The notes under the pieces: generated by a model
Databases searched by the model: none
The model's input: only the letters and a program-made list of their open reading frames with translations
What the model was told of the DNA's origin: nothing
Assembly: GCA_016859345.1 (NCBI GenBank)
Contig: CM029129.1
Coordinates: forward strand, 19,836,695-19,900,694
Reading direction: 5' to 3'
DNA: 64,000 nucleotides
Origin: Istiophorus platypterus
Lineage: Eukaryota; Chordata; Actinopteri; Istiophoriformes; Istiophoridae
Position numbers and translations under genes: made by a program
Part shown: positions 49,556-62,700 of the stretch, piece after piece
How positions within the stretch are numbered: position 1 is the stretch's first letter
Layout: the number at the start of each line of letters is the position of its first letter

Positions 49556-50040
49556 AAAAAAAATGTGCAAAATTTTGGGCAGCCCACGCAGTCAGTACTT
49601 TGGCAACCCCCCATTGGCATGTAACCACATATGAGGTTTTTCTGTTCTTCCTCTTCGCCCACTCTTCCTGCAGATCACTTCAAGTTCTAAGACATTCTCA
49701 AGCTGTCTTAGACACACACACGGTGTGTTTTAAGATCTACCCACAGATTTTTCATTGACGTTCAAGTCAGGGGGATGTGGGGGTCCCTCCAAAAGCTTCA
49801 GCTTGTTTTATTTATTTATTTGTTTGTTCGGTTTTTTTGTTTGTTTGTTTGCGTGCAGTGTTTTCTGTGCCACTGCCTCCACACAACTTCAAAGAATAAT
49901 ATTTACACCCATATTTAACAGTCTGCAAAGGGAGATTAGTAAGTACTGACTTAACAGTACATATATACATGAAGAAAGGCTGAAATCTACAAAATGTGCA
50001 ATTTACGAAGGGTTGCCCAAACTTTTTGCATACATCTGTA
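49556..50040 (-). mobile_element. Internally deleted Tc1/mariner element (family 3)
   Basis: Teleost Tc1-like landmarks in order: CCTCTTCGCCCACTCTTCCT, TCTACCCACAGATTTTTCAT then GACGTTCAAGTCAGGGGGAT, CTCCAAAAGCTTCAGCTTG, CCACTGCCTCCACACAACTT with CACCCATATTTAACAGT, and a terminal GGTTGCCCAAACTTTTTGCA. The matching left tip is near GTGCAAAATTTTGGGCAGCC. Most of the transposase is deleted. It belongs to a different Tc1 family from the relics at 21.9 and 41.4 kb. Confidence 0.7.
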
Positions 50041-50104
50041 AATCAGATTTTTCTCCCTTAGACCATTGCCAACCATAACATTCATTAAACTATAGTGACA
50101 TTCA

Positions 50105-50400
50105 GTAAAGTGCTGCCAAGGCCAAATACTGACAAAATCGTCCAAAAATGCCCTATTTCACCATGTTAGGGAAATTGATTAAAAAAAAACAAACAAACAA
50201 ATTTGCTGGATCTGCCTCGTTAACTGCATCCATACCAAAATTTAATGGGCTCTTCCCTGGCTCATTCCCCAATTCCTCCACCAACTTTAGTGCAAGTCAG
50301 TTCAGTAATTTTTGCGTAATCCTGCCGACAAACGCACCATCAACCAGGCACAGTCAAAAAGATAAAAAGATCCTCGGTGGAGGTGGTAAGAGCCCAGATT
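50105..50400 (-). mobile_element. Teleost interspersed repeat, reverse relative of the 22.56 kb copy
   Basis: Contains CCAAAATTTAATGGGCTCTT and CAGTAATTTTTGCGTAATCC, then a (A/C)-rich stretch and an end near TCGGTGGAGGTGGTAAG. These landmarks belong to a high-copy fish repeat found in the opposite orientation at 22558-22775. Confidence 0.6.
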
Positions 50401-52106
50401 GATAACTGTGTCATTCCAATTACAAACATCATAAAGTTTAGACAATGCTGTTCAGCAGTCACCCAGTGCCTACAGTATATTGAACAGTGCTTCTGGGCCC
50501 TTTTTCATGTTAACACTTTGATCTGCAGCATAGCCACACACAAACACATATTTCTGTGGCTCATCATGCTAAGAAAATTACAGCAAGCCCATATACTACA
50601 ATAATTCTGTCAAACCACTAAATCAAATACTATTAACCAAATCCATCAGCCACCCTTCCAAGATAGATTTCAAAACATTAACCTGCCTCAAAGCTCTGAA
50701 AAACCACTTTAATATCACACTTCAACATTTTTTTTCCAGGTGGGGGAGGGATTGCTGACGTGTTATGATGCTTCATTATGAATAGTAGTTAATCTATGCA
50801 AATACCCCTGGGAATCCTTTATTTGGTGTGTAAATTCACACCCATTATGACGACAATGGCATGGCTCTTTAAATTTGTATAACCATAAAACAGCAAGCCA
50901 TAGGTACTGAGAAGGAACGTAGTGTGTGCAAAACAGCTGTAGGAGCCATTTTAATGCATCTTTTGCAAAAATGTAGTAAAGGAAACAGTGGACTTGCATG
51001 CTTCATTGAAAATGCTCACATCACTCCTCAAATGATAAACTTCAGGTGGAACAATAACAGTATGTGTCCTGATACTTCAGGACCTTAGGACCTTACATGC
51101 ACCACATCAGGGCAGTTAAGGAAAACAGGGAGTAGTGAAAATCAGAAGTTAATCTACCCCCATGTTGACTCAAATGCATTAGTATTATTGTCTTAATCTG
51201 TGGATAATTGCATCTTTGATGTGCATTTGAACCTGATTAATGGCAAAGACTTAATTTGCTAATGAAATAGCAAACAAGTGTTGTACAGTATTATACACAC
51301 CAGGATAAAAGGGGCTTATGTGACTTTGGGAAGATTATGTGAGCTGTTCAGCAAAATAACACAGAATTCCAGCATCTAAGATAACACACAGCCTGTTAAA
51401 TAAGCAATCTTAACTGTCAGCCTTGCAAATAGGACCAAATGGGTGCATGGGGGGGGCAGCAAATTGCAATATAATTGCTCGTTCTGTAAAAACATGCACT
51501 TCAGTCACTGGATGAGAGTGGAAAAATACGTTTTAAAAGATAAAACTCATGTATTCTACCTTTCTCTTTATGTCAACAAATCCTATTAAAAGACCAAAAC
51601 CAACACCACCTTAGTCTTAAGTACCTGCTGGTCTCTCTGACCTGTCTATTTGCCCACCAGTGCCTGCTGACAATAAAAATCTGTGATAACACCTTTCAGA
51701 GATATATTTAAAAAAAAAAAAGGCCCAGTCATTTCCATGGTTTAGCAAACAGTACTCAAACAGGAGTGAACAGTGAAGTTCTTAGTTAGATATTTTGTGC
51801 TCTAGAGAACATTTACAGCAGCAGGACAATGTATGTGGGATTCACTCAAAATAAACTACAGTGCCCAAGAACAACGTGGGTCTGGTTTTTTTGAAAACAA
51901 TGGATCCATGACACAAGGGAAACACTATATCAGTTCTTGCTCCAATAACAACACTAGTTAGTTAGCGGATTTAATTTATTGTTGATTTTAGTATTTTCAT
52001 AGGATTATTTGACAGAGTAAAATGTAAAATTATAACCAGCTTTAATCCCCAAATAAGCAGACAAAGAATGACAGTCAATAATAAAGGAGTAAACAGAGAG
52101 TAAAAC
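50401..52106. other. Intergenic DNA between orai2 and usp28
   Basis: AT-rich sequence with no coding exon, tRNA-like gene or recognised repeat. It lies between the upstream side of orai2 and the 3' side of usp28. Confidence 0.4.
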
Positions 52107-52112
52107 ATTTAT
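52107..52112 (-). terminator. Candidate polyadenylation signal of usp28
   Basis: The minus strand reads AATAAA here, about 1.6 kb past the usp28 stop. Other candidates may exist nearer the stop. If used, the 3' UTR would include the B1 duplicated block at 53363-53523. Confidence 0.3.
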
Positions 52113-53362
52113 TGAGTATCATCACAGACTACAAGTGAAAAGGCAGTGAGCATTAAGTAGCCAGGAATGGCTGCTGCAGGAGCTCCATGTTGCTGGTCTG
52201 AAAACTCTGATATGGAGGATTCATTCACGATAATGCTTTTCGCATCTAGGACACCAGAAAAGGAAAAGAAAAAAGATTTTCATCTCTTGTTGTCCCAGAT
52301 CTTTCCCTTAAAAGGGCTCACTTGGTTTACAAAGAACCCTTCGACAAGGCAGCAAAGGCACATTCGTACATGCAAAGTGTTGTCCAACAGGGCACTGTCA
52401 CACAGAGAAGAGTCGTTACTCAGATATGCTAAGATCTGAGTGTGCAGCAGTCCTTTAATAATAAAACAAAATAAAAAAGTTGTACAGGACACCCTGCCCT
52501 TCATATTCAAATGCCTAATCCTAATCTTACAGTAGAAATCATCATCTACATGTAAAATTTTCCAGAGTCTGTTCTTGGAAAAATACAAAGTAATATAAAA
52601 CATATACTTTAAAAAAAGCTGATAAACATTATTTGTTACTGTGCAGTACAAATCTAGTGTTTTTTTCGTTGTTTTTTTTTCCCCGTATGAAGGCTTCACC
52701 GTGCGTTCACACTGCCTAGCAACACAATCAGCAAATCAACAACCATCTAGTCAAACCCTGCAGAGTTGATTGACAGTCTACTTGTTGCCCAGTTAACAAG
52801 CTGGCCTGTCAGTAAAACATGTCCATATAAGAGCTTTTTCAGAGAATTTAATGCTCTGTAGTTCTGCTGATGTCATGTTGTTTCATTGTTATGGCACGTT
52901 GGTCTCTTGAATAATTGTTTGGGTGGTGGGTGCAACACAGAAAAGAAGCTGGTTACGGCTTGATAAAGGAAAAGATCATAGACACTGCGTAAAACCTGAA
53001 CCGTACGTATGTAAGTTATGAGCTCTTAAGAGACGGTACCATAAGTGTGTATCTAAAGTAAGAGAGAATGTGAGGGCAACAGTTCTTAACCTGCAGATGT
53101 TAACTGATATCTGGTCAATAAATACCTCTATTACAGTTTCTAGTTCTGCAGGTCCTAGGAGAAATTTTTTACAGGGGGCTGCTACTTTTATGAGCCTCTT
53201 CTGCATAACCTGCTTCTCTTTTAAGGCCGTTATGACTTTTAAATACTGTTGTGTTTTTGTGGGTTTTTTTGTTTTTCTGATGGGGCTTGTTGTTAGTGGG
53301 TAAGCAGAAGGCCCACTCAAAAGCTGCTGGTGAGAGTGCTGAGGATGTCATTTAATCACTTT

Positions 53363-53523
53363 GAAAGTTTCCGAAGCCTGTTGAGAATTTCTTAAAGGTT
53401 TTTCTGGGTTAAAGTTTCTCGGTGTGATAATGCTGCCGTGACAAACACGCATCTATGTGGTGACACCCCTGCCCACATCCCCTATCTACCCCTAGTGAGT
53501 GCTTACAGTTTGCTATGTTAACA
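53363..53523. repeat. Block B1, single copy beyond the usp28 stop
   Basis: About 161 bp (from GAAAGTTTCCGAAGCCTG to TGCTATGTTAACA) that recurs in the same orientation at 55502-55663 with only a few differences. It lies 200 bp past the usp28 stop codon in the transcription direction, so probably in the 3' UTR. No repeat family was recognised. Confidence 0.85.
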
Positions 53524-53722
53524 TATCAAAATGATAATCATGTGCGATGCCAAACCAGGAAAAAAAAAGAAAAAAGAAATACACAATTTGGCCTGCTGAA
53601 AACTACGTGATGTCTCAACCTCACAGTCCATTGGCACGGAATGATCCATCATCCGAGTTGCTTGCAATGAGGACGCACGCTTGAATAAGGTTTTTTTTGG
53701 GGGGGGGGACTCGTTTGGGACT

Positions 53723-56700
53723 TTACTTCACGATGACAGAGGTGGAGGTGTTGTGGATGGACTCCATGAGGGCGGCCAGGCGATTGCACAGGTCGTGGGC
53801 CTGGCTGACGTGGACTTTGGGCGGGTCTTTAAGCAGGATTGCATCGGTTGAACCGTCCAGGACCCTAGGAAGCAACTCGCCCAGCTTCATCTGCAATGAG
53901 TCTGGACACAAAGGAGGAGCAGGAGAAATGGAAGGTTTGTTTTAGTTTATTTTAGTTTACTGTTTGTTAGTGTCAGTTCTAAGTGTGGGCCCAAAATTAT
54001 ATGTAGTTCAGGTGTAGCTTCTGGTTTGAAAAGATTTAGTTTGGTTTTAGTTTGAGTTAAGTGTTTAAGTTGAATTTTTGATTGTTTAAAGGTACATTGT
54101 GGTGTTTTTGCAACAAGCCACCATAAGGTCATAAGTTACTGGAAAACTAATAAAAAAAATTGTATGACATGATCTGCTGATTTGTTACTGTAACCAGTCA
54201 TACCATCCATGTCCTGGCCCAGGCAGCAGCACCAGTGGCTGCGGATGCTCTCCATGGCATCCCGGTCCTCCTGGGATAAAGCCAAGTCCCGGCTCATCAG
54301 CTGAAGGCAGGGGATTACGGCCTCGTCCATGACGGCCACGCCCTCCTCCACCTTGCCCTCCTCGCCACTGCAAAACAGCCGCGATGCGCTTTCATTCAGC
54401 GCCTGCACGGTGCATGTTGGCAGGAGGAGGAGGATGGAGAAGATAGTTAATCCCACACAAGTTTCCCCAGCATTTTGCATCTTGATACATGCAAGGTGGA
54501 GATAAAGACCTGATAGTACTGTATTGTTACCAGCAGATAAACTTTTGAAAAATCTTTCTTTTCCCTGAAGACCTTATGGACTTCTTGTCCATGTCAGCTA
54601 AATAGCCGAGGTTCAACTATTACAATCAAAACCTCCTGAGAAGCTACTAAATGAAACTTAACTGTTTTCTCAGCTGCTGCTTCCGAGGTTCAAGTTAACC
54701 TTGGATCTTCAAATCCAAAAAACTGAAGTACAAAGACAACGCAATGAAAATAAACCATTGTCCTAATACTTTCTGACTGTATTTTATATATAACGTCACT
54801 GTAGTGGGACACTAAGCAGAGTACTACTTATTGAAAACTTTTACCCTGCTAGCGCCAGAGACTACATGTGGCACTGCTATTCAGTCTGTCCATGTGTCTA
54901 ACATTTTGGTCCAGAGAAAGATATTTCAGCAACCACTGGCCAGATTTCATGAAATCCCAGACACTCTGATCTCAAGAGCATGACCATTATGATTCGGATG
55001 AAATTTTTTTTTTATCGTGCAGGCCAAAGCATCTACTTGTATACAAGAAATATATCCCTAACCCTAACCCTAAGAGTTTTTTTTTTTGTTTGTTATTCTA
55101 ACCTTTTTAACTCTTTTTAACTCTTTTTCATGTTTTTACAATAATATACTGCAGTTCCATGCTGACTGGAGCATGTCTTACTCACAATGAGGCATTTCCT
55201 CCTATAAACGCCAATGAGAGACTTCTTGATGCCACGTTTCTCTCCGTTCTTCAGCAGAGTGGCGTTGGTCTCATACGCATGAGCCAGGTAGTTCAGCGCC
55301 TCCCGCATCCTGCAGCACAAACGCATAAAAATGCAGTCCCAGTTTTGTGCAATAAAGAAATACCATTTTTTTTTGAAAATGTATGTAAACCAATTTAAAT
55401 ATAATTGTTAAAAAACAGAACATAAATGTTTTAAATTTACATCTTTTAAATGTGTAATTATGTGGATCATCAGTCTTAAAACATTGAAATTATTTAAAAT
55501 TGAGAGTTTCTGAAGCCTGTTGAGAATTTCTTAAAGGTTTTTCTGGGTTAAAGTTTCTCGGTATGATAATGCTGCCGTGACAAACATGTATCTATGTGGT
55601 GACAACCCCTGCCCACATCCCCTATCTACCCCTAGTGAGTGCTTACAGCTTGCTGTGTTAACAGTTTTGTACAATAAAGAAATACCATTTTATTTGAAAA
55701 TGTATGTAAACCAATTTAAATATAATTGTTAAAAACCAGAACATAAATGTTTTAAATTTACATCTTTCAAATGTGTAAATATGTGGATCATCAGTCTTAA
55801 AACATTGAAATTATTTAAAATTTAACAGGGCAGTTGCTTTTTTCAGAAATTGTTACTGCGACAAATCTAAAAAAAAAAAATTTTTTTTTTTTTTTTTTAC
55901 AGAACAATGGTGGTAAAAAAAAATAGCCTTTTTTAAAAAACAACTTTCATTCAACCAGCTGAACTTTATCACCCTTAGAAATTAAATTCCCTGCCTTTGT
56001 TAATTTTCTTTCAAAAGGCACAGTGTCAGAATACTATTAGTTACATCCGGTTCTTTATAAGCTAACTTTTAAATGTTTGTGTCTTTATCCCTGTGATGTA
56101 ATTACTGAATGAATATTGTAACTCTTCCTTTGTGAAACTTCATTGGGTAAGTTTCAGACAGGTCAGTCGCGTATGAGATTTTTGGTTTGACACACGAATG
56201 AATACAAACAAGCAGACTGATACTGATCTGCCGAGGTGGTCCGACACATTATGGACAGGTGGTGCAGATGGTGAATATTTGACACCTACTTCCCATGTTG
56301 GTAGTGCTCCAGTCCAGAAAGCAGGTAGACAAACACCGTCCTGAACAGCCTGTAGTCATCATGCCACTGCTGTGAGGGAGCGCACAGAACAAACAGTGAT
56401 TACTTTATTTGCGCTTTGTGCTTTTTCTCTTTACTTTGTGATCATACTTACCAGGTGCAGTTTCTAGTTTTGTTTCCGCCACTTGGCAGTGACTGAACAC
56501 AAGCTTTTATTGTTTCGTAGTAGAGAACAGGCCCATTTCCTCTCTAGATAAGGCACATTTTATTCCTTTTTTAAAGGATAAGGCTGGTGATATTAAATAT
56601 TTTTGTTACTGTTGAAAAATCCACTGTAAAGAACACAACCAATAATGAATCAGTCTGTCCGTCAGTACTATCACTCTCTCATCCTGACCTCGACACTCAG

Positions 56701-59700
56701 CTTCAAACCCATTATTTCTTATTGACACAAAGTTTTAAAACACCTACTCAAATAGCACCACTACTAGTACTATTCAAGTTTTTTAACATCATAATTTATT
56801 TCTGGGTAAAAATAGAGGTCAGTGCTCGATTTCTCAAAAGACTGATTTCCAATAATAAAAATACAGAATATCACCAGACATATCGTTTCATAAGGATACG
56901 TCTGGTGGTCAAGTCTGTGCAATGTTCTTATTACAATAACAGTTTAAAACTCCTGTCTGCAATTGGTGCACATTATCCTCATTGCTCCATGTGTCGCTGG
57001 AATATAAGTACATAGTTCTCATTCCCATGTGACCAAATGTCATCGGGTTTACACTCTCCCTCAAGGAGTTCAAGCTACGTTGACCCAAATACATTTGTCA
57101 GAGTAGGGCCTCTTTCATAGAAGAGTAGAGCCAACTATGCAACAATGAGGTTTTCCTACCTCACAGTGCTTAAGTGCCCACTGTTGCTAGACATTGTGGC
57201 AAGAATGAGATAACGTTTCAGGTTGTAGTTGGGCCACAGGTCAGTTACAATCGTCTCCACTGATGCTCTTCAGTAGGAAAAACTATTGGCCTTACAGATC
57301 TGTGTTTTTGTTGTTGTTGTTTTTTGAGTGAGCTACTCAACAAATGCCTGCACTTGTATGTCTCTGCTGTTTTAGTCCACTTCCACGCAACACATGGGAT
57401 CTGACATCCTTTTTAACACTATGTCTTTTCAGAAAATTACCTTAATTTCTACATCTACACATTGATGATTGGCATTGCTACTCTTGCAATTACAGGGTAG
57501 TTTTCAGTGTTATTAATGCAACAATTTTCAAAAACATGAAGAATGTGTCCTTGAAAATAAACCAGGGGCAAAATGGGAGCATTTAAGACTTTTCTTTAAG
57601 CCAACAGCTAGTACCAGGTATTCGTCCATGTCCATGTCTTCTGGCTTGATCAGGCGCAGCTTGGCTCGGGCCTCCCTCATGATGCTGATGGCCCTGCATT
57701 TACATAAAGGACATATGAAAAGACTGGATGCTGTAAAACATCAACTGAGCTGCTGCAGGAGCATCCGCATCGAGCTGCAGGTCTCTACTCTGGACACTAG
57801 ATGGCGTAATATGCACACTGTATAGTCTTTATTTCAGCTTATTCAACATAGTCCTATTTCCAGCTATGTTTTACTTAGATGCTCACTTACTTCTGCTATG
57901 TGTACACATTGTACATAAACATCCCACTAGAGAAAAACCTTGTGCACATTGTTTTCGGACAAATCATTTTATTTTTTCCCCTGATACTTTTAGCCCCAAA
58001 AGTCGTTTTTAGTATATATATCCACAGGTTTTTCCTTGATCTTAGATCCTGTGATTCATTTCCTTTTATGGCGCCAGTTTCATACTAGATTTTGACAATA
58101 TATTATGTGTTTTCTCATTTTTATTACTTTTGAAAACTTTATCCAATGCAATACACAAATGTCTCATGAGGCTCATCACGGGGCTGTCTGTTTGTTATCA
58201 GCGTGTACCTCTCATCGAAGCTCAGGTTCCGGTCAGTGAACTGCTCCAGCAGTGTCCTCTCGATAATGCGCTTGGGCGCCTTGTTCTGAAAGAAGTAGAC
58301 CAGAGCGTGCTGCAGACGAGCGTCCTCCTGGGGTGTAGCCTCCTCCTGGGAGAGCTCATACAGGCGGGAATACTCCTCGTGGAAGGCCTGAAGGAAACCG
58401 TGGGGAATTTGAATGTGTCTGTTTCCCAAAATGCTCGTAGTTAGCAAACATCCCAGACCATGATGATACACTTCATTTGATTCAGCCTCACGGTGACCAA
58501 TAGACCTCAGAATGACTCATGCGGGCACTGAGCATATTACAAGTTAACTTAATGCAGGTTTTGTTGATATGTCGATGCCTACTAACAGAGTTCACAAAGA
58601 TGTTTAACAATGTACATTCATAATGAAATACAAAAGCTGAATATCTCAAAAAATACACATAATTTGGAATGATTTCTTTGTGTCTGAGAATTTTCTTTGT
58701 TGTCATTAAGGGGATTATTCAGTTTTATAGGAAAAGGCTAAAATGCTCTCATTGTTATCGAATTTGACTTTCTTACGTTTGGAATACTGTAGTTTAGAAA
58801 AACTCTTGTCTCTTTATCAATCCTAGAAAGAAAACCTTTGGAGGCTACTGATCCTGTAGTGATTAACACTACTAATTATTGATAGAGTATACAATATGTT
58901 ACATGCTGATGATACTGCAACTAAACCCACAGTTGAAAATGTAGAAATGCCCTCTGGGACTGAATTGTAGTGAACAGGCCCTTCAAAATAACTAAAGATT
59001 TTTGTGCTTATGACTGGACCCTAATAAGAAAGAAATAACTATCTGAAAATGCATATAGAGAATGAGTTACTCCAGACACATCCATTTATGGAGTAAGGCA
59101 TTTAACCAAGCAGTGATTTTGTGAAATGTGGTGCTGATGTGAGATGTGAGGACCCTGACAGACCCTACCTTGATGAGGCCAGCCTCAGGGCCTTCCTTGT
59201 CAAAGGTTTGTCGAGCCTTGGCTATGGCTAGAATGACGCCCTGCATAGCTGGAGTCAGCATCATCTGGGAAATGACACAGTGGCAAAGATGAGAAATGAG
59301 ACCGATTACAACAGAAACCAGGCAGTAACTGGGTTACTGACAACTAGATGAGAAAAGACAAACAAACAAACAAAACACAATGTATATTGTGTTATTATAG
59401 CTCATAGCTCTTTATGAACAAGAAATACCCAATTACTTTTTATTACTTTCTATAACAAGCCTAATCAAAAGTCAAACTCTATGACAAATAAAACACTAAT
59501 GATGTCTGTGTAGAGATCCTGAACAACTGCACCACATCTACTGAGACGTTTCAAATGTTTAATTCTTGCCTGAAATATTTTGCCAAATTTTTGCCCCAAG
59601 TCTGGTGGTGGTTTGGGTCAATGGTTGGAAATTTCCAAAAAGTAAGAAATTTACACTGCAAAACAGCAAAATTCAAATGTGTCCCAAAAGCAGTTAAGAG

Positions 59701-62700
59701 CAGGAGGAAGAACAAGAGACACAATCTTGTAGGCTTTTGCTATTCATTACACTAATTTCTGTGTATCAGTGGTGAAGCTGAATATGAAATTTTTGTTGAA
59801 CTAACTATCACACTGTTATCTGGTGTCATGAATTAAATATCAGACGATACTGACAAAGTTTCAACAAATGTTTTTCACTTTGGTTTATATTCGGGGCCGC
59901 TAACGTCAAAGCTTTGCAAGCGAATCTATGAATTATTGCTACAGATTTTCTATCCCCTGATGAAATGTACTCACCTCTTCATTGTATCCATCAGCATCAG
60001 CCCTCACCATGATCCTGCCCACGTTGGGGATCTCCACCTCTGAGACCTCGTTCTCAGGCTGTCGCTGCCTCGCCGGGGCCTCCTGCTGCTCCTGCTGCTG
60101 CTCCTGCTGCTCCTCGCCTTCCCGCTCAGGTTCGTGTTCAGGAGCCTCCCTGGAAGCCTCTGGCTCACCTTCGGTTTCAGCGCTGAGGCCTGACGCCTCT
60201 GTCTCATCCTTATCCACATGGAGATCGGTCGGTACCTGGTCACTAAGCTCCACTTCGGGGACAGGAGTCTGACCGAGAAAGATTTTAAAGATACACATTA
60301 CTATGCCTTCACTCCATCTTTTATCTATATCAACCTGTTTAGAGTGGAACACTTTGGAGGTCTAGTACAGGTCTTGCAAAATGTGTCTCCATGCAACAAT
60401 GCACCTACCCAAATCTAACATTTTGAATGCATTACAAACACCTGTGGAATGTTTGTTTCTATTTTAACTCCCTCTCTCTGACTCCTAGTATCAAGGTTAA
60501 GTCTGGTCTTATTATATGTAGACAGGTGGGTGATCGGAAACCCTGCAGCTCTGCAGCTGGAAATACACTTAGGGAGGAATATTCACGTACATGTGACTAA
60601 TCAGCGTGTCAAGGGAGCTCTTGATGTGTCAACAGGACATAACTGGTAATGCAATGGTTTGCAGTTATTGCTTTCACAGAGTTACCAGTTTATTTACTGC
60701 CATCTAATGGAGAAGCTTGCAATAAATCTTACATTCATGAAGCTTATAATCAGTTTTTTAGACATTGCGATTCAGCTCCAAGGTCATTTTTCAGGCTGTG
60801 GTATGTGATGTCATTGCATTGGTATGCACTGGAGTTTCTAATATTCTGACCACAACAAGAACTTAAAATTATGAAAAATTATAAAAATTACTTGATATAT
60901 GTCTCTGAACAATCTACTGACGATCGAACGAATCAGTTGAAGGCACTAATTAATTATGACCTTCACTTTATCTCTGCATTGCTGTACAAGTGGCCTGGCA
61001 TTGAGTCCTGATTTCCATCACTATGCTAAGTGGTGAAATGGGATACTTGACCCAGATGTAGACACTTTATTTTTGTGGTCTAGAATTTCTGACCCATATT
61101 CAACAGAAGCCGGGGGGGGGGGGGGGGTTGTCAGGGACTTGCCCACCTGACTCTGCAGCTCCTTCTCAGCTGAGGTGGAGCTCTGGCCTGGGCCCAGGGT
61201 ATCGGTGACTGCTGCAGTGCTGCTGTCGTCTGGCTGGCAGCCAGGGCTCTGTGGTGGTGGTGGTGGTGGTGGTGATGGTGTTAACTCTGAATCTTCTGAG
61301 GTAAAAAAAAAAAAAAGACATGAAGAAGAGAAAGTTTTGGTAAAAATCCAGGTTATTGGCTTAAATTGTGGAGGAATTACGTTAAACTTCTATGCCGATA
61401 CATATAATATGGAATGCTGAAGCTGCAGTTTCCAAAAATGACACCATACATGGGTGGTTGAGCTCATAGATTCCTCTCCTCATCCCCCTTTCTCTAGTCA
61501 CTTCTACAGACCTTCAGGCTTCTCATTGGGATCGGGCTCAGGATCCTTCTCTGCTTCTGGATCTGGTTGTGGCTCTGAAGCATCTCCCTGGTCCAGCTCC
61601 TCGGCGGAGGGCCCGGACTGGGGCGCCGGCTCGACGGGTGTTTGCTGTGTATCGTCCAGACCGGGATTTGGGGGCTCTGCGGAAGCTGTGGACTCCCCCT
61701 GTGGGGTCGCCGTCTGGCAGAACTGCTCCTCCCATTCGCTGAGCTCCTGCTGGAACCAGCGGTTGTCTTCGTGGACGTAGCGCCTGAGGATGGGCGGCAG
61801 GGTGTCCATGCCATGCAGCACCTGACCGGTCTCATCATCTGTGTCTTCTGGGTAGATGTGAGGTAGTGTTAGTTGATAGACTTACATGTAAGAAAAACCC
61901 ACTTATTAACCTCATGTGTACATATTGGCTATTAAAAGTGTTTTAGAAATGAGAGCAGAAATTATGCAAAGTACTTTTTCCTATATATGCAATTGTACAT
62001 AACATTTACTTCATGTTCAATACAGGGTTTTTTTTGCTGCTCTAATAAAGAACAGCCTCCCCTGTTGAGTCAGAGCACACTACACTTAAAGAAAAAAAAG
62101 GGTATAATTATTTATTTACATTTGAATTTCTATAACTTATAACCACTACTTGTACCCCCCCCCTTTTTATCTGCTTCATTGACCAAGTCTGAACTGGTAT
62201 TTGAAAGCCGTATGTCGATGTACCTGTGATGAGGTTGGGCAGCCTGTCGTCAATGTACATCAGGCAGTAGGCGCTGGCGTTGGTCATGCCCCCGAAGGAG
62301 TCTCGCTCCAGCTCCTCCCACGACGATTCGGTGATGCTGATGTCATTGTACTTCATCCAGCGCTTCTTGGCGTGGTCGTAGATGTAGGCCCAGTAATGGC
62401 CTGCTGACGCCTGGCCTTCGTGGACCAGCACTGCATGGAGTCTGTAGGGGACCTATATAATAACAGAGTGGCAGATAACCAATCACTGCCCACTGAATCC
62501 TGAAGCCTGCAATATCATCCAGTGTCTAAATATTGCAGAGACGTCTGCACAGCTCTGACTTCATTTGATCCATTCCTATTTCTATTCTTTTGGAGATCAA
62601 TAAAGTTTTATCTTATCTCAACCAATTAACTTTCTACAGCTGTACATTTATAGTATCTGATTGACTTGCTGTTTGTCAGAGTGAATTAGGTGAGTGTAAG

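Noticed and set aside
59982..60272. Ser/Cys-rich plus-strand open frame opposite usp28
   Set aside because: Antisense shadow of the Glu/Gln-rich usp28 exon; no independent support.
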